Positions 1-8,224 of a DNA stretch of 64,000 nucleotides are shown piece after piece. The notes under the pieces were generated by a model. It made no database searches, had not been told where the DNA came from, and saw nothing but the letters and a program-made list of their open reading frames with translations. How positions within the stretch are numbered: position 1 is the first letter of the stretch; every line of letters begins with the position of its first letter. Source of the stretch: Peptacetobacter sp900539645 (GTDB lineage Bacteria > Bacillota > Clostridia > Peptostreptococcales > Peptostreptococcaceae). Position numbers and translations under genes: made by a program. The stretch lies in the NCBI RefSeq assembly GCF_047807365.1, contig NZ_JBLOUI010000005.1, positions 1 to 64,000 on the forward strand, given 5' to 3'.

Positions 1-48
1 ACTAAAAGAGGATTAATAAGTTGCTTAGATTATTATATGAAATTGAAC

Positions 49-113
49 CGCGGAGTGCCGAACGGCACGCTCCGTGGTGTGAGAGGGGCTACAAGTTAGC
101 CCCTACTTAATTT
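49..113 (+). terminator. Two stem-loops at the window start
   Basis: A GC-rich hairpin at 49-79 and a second at about 92-113 (AGGGGCTA / TAGCCCCT) follow each other. They are probably the 3' end of a transcript whose gene lies left of the window. Frame 2 closes with a stop at 14-16, so the first 16 bases could be the tail of that gene, but this cannot be shown. No strong T-run follows either hairpin. Confidence 0.4.
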
Positions 114-338
114 TATATAAAGGCGAGGTAATGCAAAATTTTTAATGAGAGGCCTTTTTAAGCTTTAGGACATAGGTGCCTTCTTCTCCAGGCTTCGACG
201 TGTGTGTAATTAAAAAGGTTTGTTTAAAATAAAATACACGTCTGCAGATTGTCGAGTGAAGGCATCCTATGACCCAAAGCAAAAGGCTATCTCTCATTTG
301 AAAAATTTTGCATTAACTCGCTTCTTGTATATAAAGCT
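111..338 (+). repeat. Foldback element E1 (conserved tip, private arms)
   Basis: Tip 186-256 (71 bp) begins CTCCAGGCTTCGACG and ends CTGCAGATTGTCGAG. The flanks form a long imperfect inverted repeat: left arm about 111-185, right arm about 257-338. They share for example the unit with GTTAATGCAAAATTTTT-like sequence and a stretch near CATAGG-TGCCTT. The tip is on the plus strand. The gene it would follow is off the window to the left. It belongs to the same family as the elements near 16.9, 24.4, 46.0, 48.1, 54.2, 59.7 and 62.5 kb. The stretch 339-482 holds nothing else I recognise beyond the promoter area of the next gene. Confidence 0.7.
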
Positions 339-482
339 AAAAAAGGAGATGCTAGAGAAAATATGAGGCATTTCGTTTGTAAGAATTATTTCTTTGGAAG
401 ATGGGGGAGTGGGTTTGGTGTATGTTTTTTGAGAAATGGGGTATTATATAATTAGTATATATTTTTGAAAAGGAGATTTATT

Positions 483-716
483 ATGAGAGAAGTTGTGGTT
501 AATAGGTTGTATAGACATTTTAAGGGGAATTTGTATTATGTTAAGGATATTGCTCAGCATACGGAAACTGGTGAGATGATGGTTGTGTACCAGGCTATGT
601 ACGGAGAGTATGGGACTTTTGTTAGACCAGTGGATATGTTTTTAGAGGAGATAGATCCTAAGAGAGAGGGAAATGTTACTGGGCAGAAGTATAGATTTGA
701 GCTTTATGAGAAGTAG
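483..716 (+). CDS. DUF1653 family small protein
   Basis: 77-residue protein of the DUF1653 type. It has the family pattern: an N-terminal RLYRHFKGNLYYV-like strand, a central VVYQAMYGEYGTFVRP stretch and a short acidic end. The function of the family is not established. I chose ATG 483 because AAGGAG lies nine bases before it, rather than the upstream in-frame TTG at 465. It is single, with no clear operon partner. It lies just before the operator-rich gap in front of the Xre-nucleotidyltransferase gene. Confidence 0.8.
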   Translation: MREVVVNRLYRHFKGNLYYVKDIAQHTETGEMMVVYQAMYGEYGTFVRPVDMFLEEIDPKREGNVTGQKYRFELYEK

Positions 717-736
717 ATGCGTATTTTTATATAAAT

Positions 737-835
737 ATGCAATAATTGCGTAAAAATAAAAATAAAAGCATGTAATAATTGCGTATTATATCATATAATA
801 ATACGCAAAAGTTGCGTATTTTTATTGCGTATATT
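737..835. promoter_or_regulatory. Array of TTGCGTA-type palindromic operators
   Basis: Within 100 bp the half-site TTGCGTA or its complement recurs five or six times. A perfect 9+3+9 palindrome (AATACGCAA aag TTGCGTATT) occupies 800-820. A GCAA-TAA-TTGC palindrome lies at 739-749, and single half-sites lie near 779-785 and 825-831. The array immediately precedes the gene for a helix-turn-helix protein, which suggests autoregulation by that protein. This is inference from position and symmetry. Confidence 0.55.
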
Positions 836-871
836 ATTTTTTTGTTGTAGAATCACTGTGAGGTGATAAAT

Positions 872-1348
872 TTGAAACTTAAAAATCTTCGTAAAGAGAA
901 AAAATTAACTCAGGCTAAATGTGCTGAATATCTTGGAATTCCACTCCGAACATATCAGAACTATGAAAATGATGAGTCAAAATCGGGCTCTATTAAATAT
1001 GCATTTATGTTACAAAAGTTAGAAGAATATGGGGTTATAGATGAGAGCCATGGTGTTTTAAGTATAGAGCAAATTAGAGAAATTTGTACGAGAGTATTTG
1101 AAGGTTTGGAGATAGAGTATTGTTATCTTTTTGGCTCTTATGCTAAAGGAACAGCAAATGATAATAGTGATGTAGATCTTATGGTAAAGACTGATATTTC
1201 AGGTTTAAAATTCTATGATTTGATAGAAAAATTAAGAGAAGAGTTAAATAAAAAGGTTGATTTACTTAATTTTGAGCAGTTGAATAGTAATCTAGATTTA
1301 ATAAATGAAATATTAAAGGATGGGATAAAGATATACCAGAATTATTAA
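872..1348 (+). CDS. Xre-type HTH fused to MNT nucleotidyltransferase domain
   Basis: The N-terminal 60 residues form a lambda-repressor-like HTH (LRKEKKLTQAKCAEYLGIPLRTYQNYE). The C-terminal half carries the minimal nucleotidyltransferase signature LFGSYAKGTANDNSDVDL, with GS and the D-x-D metal pair. MNT domains of this type are usually antitoxins that AMPylate or neutralise a HEPN toxin (MntA/HepT). Here no HEPN gene is adjacent and the next gene is a phosphatase. A start at TTG 872 fits the GAGGTGA ribosome site; GTG 863 is the alternative. The operator array upstream suggests self-repression. Confidence 0.7.
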   Translation: MKLKNLRKEKKLTQAKCAEYLGIPLRTYQNYENDESKSGSIKYAFMLQKLEEYGVIDESHGVLSIEQIREICTRVFEGLEIEYCYLFGSYAKGTANDNSDVDLMVKTDISGLKFYDLIEKLREELNKKVDLLNFEQLNSNLDLINEILKDGIKIYQNY

Positions 1349-1373
1349 GGGAATTAAAGGAGAGTTTTGATTA

Positions 1374-2150
1374 GTGATGAGATATTATGTTGTTTCAGAT
1401 GTACATGGATTTTTTAGTGAGATGAAAGCAGCTCTTGAGGAGAAGGGCTTTTTTGAGGATAAGGAGCCACATAAGTTGGTTGTTTGTGGTGATTTGTTTG
1501 ATAGAGGAACTGAGGCTTTGGAGTTAGAGGAGTTTATTTTGGATTTGATTGCAAGAGATGAAGTTATTCTTATTAGAGGAAATCACGAGGATTTACTTAT
1601 GGAGCTTTTACATGGTTGGAGCAATAGGAGTTATTTTCAGATGCATCATTCGTCAAATGGTACGTTAGATACAGTTTGCCAGCTTACAAATTTTACTATG
1701 GACGAGATTTATTATAATCCTGACGATGTCGCTAGAAAGCTTATCAGAAATGAGTCTATTAGAACAATTATACCGAGAATGGTAGACTATTTTGAGACTG
1801 AGAGATATGTTTTTGTTCATGGTTGGGTTCCTTGCACTCAGGTGTACGACAAGGCAAAGTTAATAGGTTATGAGATAGATGAGAATTGGAGAGATGCTAG
1901 TATCAAGTCTTGGGAAAAGGCTAGATGGATTAATGGTATGGAAGCTGCACATTATGGTGCTAAGGTTGATGGAAAGACTGTTGTCTGTGGGCATTGGCAC
2001 TGTTCTTTTGGTCATAGTAAGTATGAGGGAGATGGTGGTGAGTTTGACAATAAGCCGAATTTTGATACGTATTATGCAGATGGAATTATTGCTTTAGATG
2101 CTTGTACTACGATTTCTAAGAAAGTTAACTGTATTGTTGTTGAAGATTAA
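1374..2150 (+). CDS. Calcineurin-like metallophosphoesterase (Ser/Thr phosphatase type)
   Basis: PPP/PrpE-like phosphatase of 258 residues (257 if ATG 1377 is used). Metal and phosphate motifs are visible in order: SDVHG (residue about 8), CGDLFDRG (about 38), RGNHE (about 68), a histidine in FVHGW (about 148) and GHWH (about 207). It should hydrolyse phosphoesters, possibly phosphoproteins or dinucleoside polyphosphates. The start follows AAGGAGAG near 1357. It starts 25 bases after the Xre-MNT gene and is probably co-transcribed with it. A long palindrome at 2191-2222 follows and separates it from the convergent dinD. Confidence 0.8.
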   Translation: MMRYYVVSDVHGFFSEMKAALEEKGFFEDKEPHKLVVCGDLFDRGTEALELEEFILDLIARDEVILIRGNHEDLLMELLHGWSNRSYFQMHHSSNGTLDTVCQLTNFTMDEIYYNPDDVARKLIRNESIRTIIPRMVDYFETERYVFVHGWVPCTQVYDKAKLIGYEIDENWRDASIKSWEKARWINGMEAAHYGAKVDGKTVVCGHWHCSFGHSKYEGDGGEFDNKPNFDTYYADGIIALDACTTISKKVNCIVVED

Positions 2151-2190
2151 AGAGGATATTTTTATTGAATGTAATTACTTTTATAAAACT

Positions 2191-2222
2191 AGACCATTTT
2201 CCTGACGTCAGGAAAATGGTCT
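2191..2222. repeat. Perfect 32-bp palindrome, copy 1 of 3
   Basis: Perfect inverted repeat centred on GACGTC (AGACCATTTTCCTGAC and its exact complement). It lies between the convergent phosphatase and dinD genes, so it could serve both as a transcription end. Related copies are at 3366-3399 and 3513-3546. All three are followed by a small second hairpin-like stretch containing ATTG(A/G)AAA. Confidence 0.8.
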
Positions 2223-2255
2223 AAGCATTGGAAAAGCTAGATTATAGAAAATAAA

Positions 2256-3092
2256 CTATTTTTTTATTTTCTTTTTTTGCTTCTCTTCTTTTTCGAGTTC
2301 TTTTATGCTTTTAGTTGGAGTTGGTAAATCTTCTGGCATTGTTCCACCAAGTTCTTTGATTGTGTTCCTAACCACTTTTCCAACTTCAAAGTGGGTATTA
2401 TTTGCATTTTCTTTGCCTTTGATTTCTTCTCTTCTTAGTTTATCTTCTGTTTGAGTTGCTCTGAATAGATTGGCTGCAAGCTCTGTGCTTCCCATATGGT
2501 CTAATATTTTCTGATTTTTTTCAAGTCCTTTTTTAGTATGTATTCCCTTAGCATCAAGTCCACCATATAAGCCTTTATATCCAAAATTTTGAAAGCGTGC
2601 ATAATCTATGGCTGTTTTTACACCAGCATCACTAGCAGCATTCACCAAATGTTTATTGTGTTCTTTTAAATCTTTTCTTATAGCAAGTCTTTTTTGTTCC
2701 TCTGATAGGGAGTCAAAGTTCTCTTGAAGTTCTTGCTTTCTAGTTTGTATAGAGAAATATGTTTGTCCTAGAGCTACTATGGATTTTCTTGGATCTGAAT
2801 TTTGAACAATTAAGTAGCAGGCATATCTTGTAAGTTTTATATCTTCAATTTTACGAGTAGCATTATTTGATAAAGTTATATTTTTATTTATGTATATAAA
2901 ATGATCTATTATATTTAACCCACTATTTAAGCAAGCTTCTTTAGCTTTATCGATAACTTTTGTGAAATTACGCCACTCTCTATACTCAAATATAAGCTGT
3001 AAATCTCTTGCATACCAGAACTCTACTCCATTTTCGTCGATTTGTTTAATTTTTTCAAATACGATATCATTGTAATTTTCTATATCATTCAT
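2256..3092 (-). CDS. dinD: DinD-like DNA damage-inducible protein D
   Basis: 278-residue protein of the DinD family. It has an N-terminal BRO-like domain (WYARDLQLIFEYREWRNF at about 26-43, then KLTRYACYLIVQN) and the typical helical C-terminal half with KNQKILDHMGSTELAANLF. DinD in enterobacteria is LexA-controlled and inhibits RecA filament activity. That role here is by family only. The C-terminus is very lysine-rich. Glutamine is written mostly CAA, unlike the core genes of this window, which supports horizontal acquisition. It is monocistronic on the minus strand with an AT-rich upstream gap. Confidence 0.85.
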   Translation of the reverse strand: MNDIENYNDIVFEKIKQIDENGVEFWYARDLQLIFEYREWRNFTKVIDKAKEACLNSGLNIIDHFIYINKNITLSNNATRKIEDIKLTRYACYLIVQNSDPRKSIVALGQTYFSIQTRKQELQENFDSLSEEQKRLAIRKDLKEHNKHLVNAASDAGVKTAIDYARFQNFGYKGLYGGLDAKGIHTKKGLEKNQKILDHMGSTELAANLFRATQTEDKLRREEIKGKENANNTHFEVGKVVRNTIKELGGTMPEDLPTPTKSIKELEKEEKQKKKIKK

Positions 3093-3365
3093 AAATAATT
3101 TTATATTCTCCTTTTGTTTTTATTTTGTCTAAAAAGTAGAAAGAAAAATATCAGCCAAAATATACTGAATAATAAAAGTAAATTATTTTAAATTTTAAAT
3201 CGATATTATCCATAAGATTCTCCTTCCTAAGTAAAGAATAAGCAGAAAAAATTGAATATATTCATATTACAGTTGATTTGAATAATAATAGATTTTAGAT
3301 TAATAATAAAAAATAAAACTATCTGAATAAAATAAAGTCTAATGTAAATGAAATTTATTGTTTTT

Positions 3366-3399
3366 TTGAACATTTTCCTGACGTCAGAAAAATGTTCAA
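3366..3399. repeat. Long palindrome, copy 2 of 3
   Basis: 34-bp palindrome around GACGTC with one mismatch (TTGAACATTTTCCTGAC / GTCAGAAAAATGTTCAA). It shares the T-run before it and the GTATTGAAAATACT stretch after it with copy 3. It lies in the 680-base gene-free gap 3093-3774. Apart from copies 2 and 3, that gap shows only AT-rich sequence. Confidence 0.8.
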
Positions 3400-3512
3400 G
3401 GTATTGAAAATACTAAATTTAAAGAAAAGAAATTTTTAAAATGTATGGATGTTAGATGTATAATAAAATAAAAAATAAGTAAAGTTTAATACAAGTAAAT
3501 TTTTGCGTTTTT

Positions 3513-3546
3513 TTGAACATTTTGTTGACGTCAACAAAATGTTCAA
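3513..3546. repeat. Long palindrome, copy 3 of 3
   Basis: Perfect 34-bp palindrome around GACGTC (TTGAACATTTTGTTGAC and its exact complement). Relative to copies 1 and 2 the inner bases changed on both sides together (CC/GG to GT/AC), so symmetry was preserved. Flanking sequence on both sides resembles copy 2, which suggests a duplicated unit of roughly 150 bp. Confidence 0.8.
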
Positions 3547-3774
3547 GATATTGAAAATACTATATTGTTAGAAAAATAAAAAATGAAAAAAATAGTTTAA
3601 ATGGATTATATTAAACTTAATATTATAAAGGAATATAATTAAAAAAATATAAAGCTGATAAAATCTGCTAGTATTTGTGTATGAAATGAACTATGTTCAG
3701 TAGTTATGGTTGGTGGGTATCGTTGAAAAATAAATTTATCTGCTTTAGAACAACTTAAAGCTGGAAAACTTGAC

Positions 3775-4200
3775 TTGAATAAAGAACCAGAAGAAAATTC
3801 AGAGTCTAAACCTAAAGAAGAAACTGAAAAACCAAAAGAAACTGGAGTAGCTGTAGATAATAAGACTGTGTTCCATGGAACATTAAAATACTTATCATAT
3901 AACGAGGTGTTAGAGTTACAAGGAATAGAAGATCCTAATGCTGGATATGCAGATACTAGTGAAAAATTTGCATTATTAGTATTTGATAATGAGATATATG
4001 TTACAGCAGAGAGTGGAAATGGAACAGGTTCATATACAGATAAAGCTAAAATGATAAAACTTCCTAATTTTGCCGATGTAGCAAACTACAATGGTAAAGA
4101 AGTGAAGGTTAAGATTACAAGTATGTTCTGGACTTCAGATACGAGTCTACCTTTATCACAGCCATACGCATTAGAGGGAGAATATGAGATAGTTGAATAA
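3775..4200 (+). pseudogene. Truncated hypothetical protein, probably missing its N-terminus
   Basis: 141-residue reading frame from a TTG with no convincing ribosome site. The frame is open upstream to a TGA at 3724-3726, and that part reads as protein (SALEQLKAGKLDLNK). This suggests the tail of a longer, probably membrane-anchored or lipoprotein-like protein whose front is lost. The first 30 residues are a Glu/Lys/Pro linker. The rest looks like a compact beta domain. I do not recognise the family. It could still be expressed as a short protein. Confidence 0.4.
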
Positions 4201-4215
4201 AATTTTGAAATTTTA

Positions 4216-4243
4216 GAGATAGTTTTTGCTATCTCCCTTTTTA
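4216..4243 (+). terminator. Rho-independent terminator
   Basis: GAGATAG / CTATCTC stem followed by CCTTTTTATT, 16 bases after the stop of the truncated ORF. The rest of the gap up to 4546 is AT-rich with nothing recognisable. Confidence 0.75.
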
Positions 4244-4546
4244 TTGTTCAAAAGAGGACTAAAAGTTAACTAATACTCATTTCTTACTAAGAAAGAATAT
4301 TTCTACTTTTGTCAAGGGAGCTTTAGTTTTAAATAAGTTATTATTATAAAGGCAAATATATAATGCATATTATGTATTTGTAGTTACTAATATGAAATAG
4401 ATTAAGTGTGGAGAATAATATCATGTTAAGAAAAAAGAATAATTTTTTGCAAATAATAAAAAATAAAAAGAATATATGTTCTGTTTTGTGATATAATATA
4501 TAATTACAAATATATTTATATTAAAATGAAAAAGTATGGAGGAATA

Positions 4547-6562
4547 ATGCTTTATAGTATATTTAAAGAAGAAAACAAAAAAGAAACTTTAATGTCAAAA
4601 GAAGAAATAAAAAAATTGAATAATATGATTTGGAAATTATTTATGGAGTATTTACCATTAAAAGGATTTGAGTCTAGGGTAGGACAAGAAAATATGGCTC
4701 TAGATATATGCGAGGCAATTGGAGATAATCAGCATATAATGATTGAAGGTGGTGTAGGAATAGGAAAATCATATGCATATTTGGCACCTTTAATAGTATT
4801 TAATTCTATAACGAATAAACCAGTTATAATTTCTACTTCGAGTATATTACTTCAAGAACAATTAATTAATGATATAAATAGTGTTAGTAAGATGTTATCA
4901 ATATATCCAGATGTATATCTTGCGAAAGGAATGAATCATTTTAAATGTCCAAAGAGGGCAAATGAATATTTAAAACAAAAAAATAATGATGATGATTTAG
5001 CAATAAAAGAATGGATAAAAAATAGAAATTCAATTGATCGAAGAGAAGCACCTACAGAAATAAATGAAAAAATTTGGAATAAAATAAATATCAAAAGATG
5101 TGATTTTATTAATTGTGATATGCATTCAAGATGTAAGTATGCAAAATTAAGAGATGAGCTAAGATATACAAACGGTATAATACTCTGTAATCACGATTTA
5201 TTAGCAGTAGACTTACAAAATAAAAATAATCATAGAAAAGAAATTTTTTCAAAAGAATGTAGATTAATAGTAATAGATGAGGCACATAATTTAGAGGAAA
5301 AAGCTAGAAATTCATTAAAAGAAGAATATTCATATGAGGAAATTATGTCAATTATAGAAAAAACTACAAGATATATAAGAAATTTTAACTATAATGAAAA
5401 TGTTAAACAAAGTTTAAGAAAAATATACATAAGTATAAGGGAACAAGTAGAAAAACAAGATTTGAAAGGGGAAAATAAAGAGGAAATAGAAAAGTATTAT
5501 ATAAATACAGAATATATAAAAAAAGATATAGAGAAGCTGATTAATCTTTTAGAAAACTTAAACTTTAAAGTTCAAATAAAATATGAATATAAAAATAAGT
5601 ATAAGTATATGCAAGAGGAAATAATATCAAAATTAGAAAGCCTAATAGAATTTTTTTCTAATATTTTAGATGAAAATAGTAATTATATATTTTGGGCTGA
5701 AAAGTTTAATAATAAAAAAATAAAAATTATGAACTGTCCTAAGAATATGAATGAAGAAATTTATAAATTATTCTTTAAACAGAAGAAATTTAGAGTTATA
5801 TTAACATCAGCAACACTTACCAACACCGATATTGGTGATGAATATAAAAAATATGAATATATAACTAAATCTATAGGATTTCCAAATAAACCAGAGGGAT
5901 TTTTATCTGAACCTCAGAAATCACCGTATAATTATGATGAAAATGTATTATTTTACTATAGAAATGATATGCCACACCCTAAAAATAGGGAGGAATATAT
6001 AGAAAAAAGTATAGATATAATAGAAGAATTAATTTATGAGACAGACGGAAGAACTATGGTATTGTTTACAGCTAAAAGTGATATGGAGTCTGTATATGAA
6101 AAATTAAAGAATAGAAAAATTAAATATAATATTATAATGCAAAATGAGGGTTCATCACAGGAAAGTATTATAAAAGAATTTAAAAAAGATGAAAATTCAG
6201 TACTATTATGAACTGGTGCATATTGGGAAGGAGTTAGTATAGAAGGAAATTCTTTATTTAGCTTAATAATATTTAAATTACCATTTCCTGTTCCAGATCC
6301 TATAATAGATTATAAGTCTAATATTTCTTCAAATGCATTGATGGATGTACATGTACCAGAAATGATAATAAAATTGAAGCAAGGTATGGGGAGATTAATA
6401 AGATCTGCAAATGATAAGGGCATAATAACAATATTGGATTCAAGAATAAGCGATAATTCAGAGGCAAAATATAAGAATGTAGTGTTAGAATCCATACCGA
6501 CAAATAAAAAAACAAATAGTATAGAGGATGTTAAAAAATTTGTAAAAGAACAAATTAAATAA
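4547..6562 (+). pseudogene. DinG/XPD-type helicase interrupted by an in-frame TGA
   Basis: About 671 codons of a superfamily 2 Fe-S helicase. Visible motifs are Walker A (EGGVGIGKSYAYL), four Fe-S cysteines (FKCPKR, KRCDF, INCDMH, SRCKY), DEAH (VIDEAHNLEE), motif III (ILTSATLT) and, after the stop, TGAYWEGV and motif VI (GMGRLIRS). The frame is broken only by TGA 6209-6211, directly before TGAYWEG; homologues usually have a small residue such as Gly there. GGA to TGA is a single change. I chose ATG 4547 (TGGAGG before it) over ATG 4526. Glutamine is nearly always CAA, unlike core genes. The broken gene sits next to the restriction system, so a defence-island role is possible. Selenocysteine insertion is a less likely reading. 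Confidence 0.75.
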
Positions 6563-6576
6563 TATTTTAAAATAAA

Positions 6577-6612
6577 AAGCTCTTGTGATTGAATAAATTA
6601 CAAGGGCTTTTA
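6577..6612 (+). terminator. Rho-independent terminator
   Basis: GCTCTTGT / ACAAGGGC stem with a 13-base loop, then TTTTATTATTT. It closes the helicase transcript before hsdM. Confidence 0.7.
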
Positions 6613-6756
6613 TTATTTAAAAGAAAATAACTATTCGTTTACATAGATAAAAGAGAGAAAACATAGTAAAATATAATTATATGAAAAGAAAAACGATTTT
6701 AATTTAAAAATTGGAAACAATTAAAAAATCAAAATAAAAAAGAAAGAGGACAAAAA

Positions 6757-8220
6757 ATGATAACAGGCGAGTTAAAAAACAAAGTCGATAAAATATGGGA
6801 AACTTTCTGGACGGGAGGAATTACAAATCCACTAGAAGTCATAGAGCAGTTCACATACCTTCTATTCATAAAAGGTCTTGATGAAACAGAAACACTAAAC
6901 GAGGAAGAAGCCGAAATACTTGGTCTTGATTTTGACAGAGTATTCCCAGAGAACAAGCAGCACCTAAGATGGAGCAAGTTTTCAAATGAGGGAAATCCAG
7001 AAAAAATGTACGACATAATGGCGAACGAGGTATTCCCATTCATCAAAAATCTTCATGGTGATGAAGAATCAGCTTATGCAAAATATATGGGAGATGCTAT
7101 TTTCAAAATACCTACTCCTTTAATGCTTGCGAAAATTGTCGACAGCATAAACAACCTAGAATTAGATAGAGATAAGGACACAAAAGGGGACTTATACGAA
7201 TACTTACTATCAAAAGTGGCAACTGCAGGAACAAATGGGCAGTTTAGAACGCCAAGACACATAATAGATATGATAGTCAACCTTATGCAGCCAAAAGCAG
7301 AGGACATAATAGTCGATCCTGCAATGGGAAGTGCGGGATTTTTGGTGTCAGCACAGCAGTATTTAAGGGACAACAGAGCGGAAATGTTCCTAGATGCAAA
7401 ACTAAAAAATCACTTCAACAACGACATGTTCTACGGATTTGACATGGATAGAACTATGCTGAGAATAGGTGCGATGAACATGATGTTACATGGGGTGGAC
7501 AACCCTAACATAGAGTACAAAGACTCGCTATCAGAACAGAATACAGACAAAGAAAAATTCACTCTAGTACTTGCAAATCCACCATTCAAAGGAAGCTTGG
7601 ACTATGAAGCAGTTAGTGCAGATTTATTAAAAGTCACAAAAACTAAAAAAACAGAACTCCTATTCCTAGCATTATTCTTGAGAGTGCTAAAAATGGGTGG
7701 AAGATGTGCGTCAATCGTGCCTGATGGAGTACTTTTCGGAAGCACAAAAGCACACAAAGAGATAAGAAAAGAAATAATCGAAAACCAGAAACTAGAAGCG
7801 ATAATATCAATGCCGAGTGGAGTATTTAAACCTTATGCTGGGGTTTCGACAGCGATAATGATATTCACTAAAACTAATGCAGGTGGAACTGACAAGGTTT
7901 GGTTCTATGATATGAAGGCTGACGGATACTCACTTGACGACAAGAGAACGGAAATAGACGAAAACGACATACCAGACATAGTTGAAAGATTCCACAACCT
8001 TGAAAAAGAGGCGGACAGAAAAAGAACTGAGCAGAGTTTCTTTGTAGATGTAGAGGAAATCAGAGAAAATGGATATGACTTGAGTATCAATAAGTACAAG
8101 GAAATTGTGTATGAAGAGGTTGAATACGATGCACCGAGCGTGATTTTAGGAAGAGTGAAGGAGCTTGAAGGTGAGATAGCTGCTGGAATTGAAGAATTAG
8201 AAAGAATGCTAGGGGTGTAG
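6757..8220 (+). CDS. hsdM: Type I restriction-modification methyltransferase subunit
   Basis: 487-residue N6-adenine methyltransferase of type I systems. The HsdM N-terminal helical domain (residues about 5-130) precedes the methylase domain. SAM motif I is DPAMGSAGF at about 188 and catalytic motif IV is NPPF at about 278. It works as M2S with HsdS and as R2M2S with HsdR, methylating adenines at a bipartite site. A GAAAGAGG ribosome site precedes ATG 6757. It ends five bases before hsdS, so the three genes are one operon. Glutamine is mostly CAG here, unlike in hsdS. Confidence 0.95.
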   Translation: MITGELKNKVDKIWETFWTGGITNPLEVIEQFTYLLFIKGLDETETLNEEEAEILGLDFDRVFPENKQHLRWSKFSNEGNPEKMYDIMANEVFPFIKNLHGDEESAYAKYMGDAIFKIPTPLMLAKIVDSINNLELDRDKDTKGDLYEYLLSKVATAGTNGQFRTPRHIIDMIVNLMQPKAEDIIVDPAMGSAGFLVSAQQYLRDNRAEMFLDAKLKNHFNNDMFYGFDMDRTMLRIGAMNMMLHGVDNPNIEYKDSLSEQNTDKEKFTLVLANPPFKGSLDYEAVSADLLKVTKTKKTELLFLALFLRVLKMGGRCASIVPDGVLFGSTKAHKEIRKEIIENQKLEAIISMPSGVFKPYAGVSTAIMIFTKTNAGGTDKVWFYDMKADGYSLDDKRTEIDENDIPDIVERFHNLEKEADRKRTEQSFFVDVEEIRENGYDLSINKYKEIVYEEVEYDAPSVILGRVKELEGEIAAGIEELERMLGV

Positions 8221-8224
8221 GAGT

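Noticed and set aside
186..256. Foldback tips as integron attC sites
   Set aside because: attC sites also fold with extrahelical bases, but the required GTTRRRY/RYYYAAC ends are missing, spacing is not cassette-like and no integrase is visible.
6209..6211. TGA in the helicase as a selenocysteine codon
   Set aside because: Not adopted as the main call: no convincing hairpin follows, the position is normally a small residue, and a single nonsense change explains it. Kept as a finding to check.
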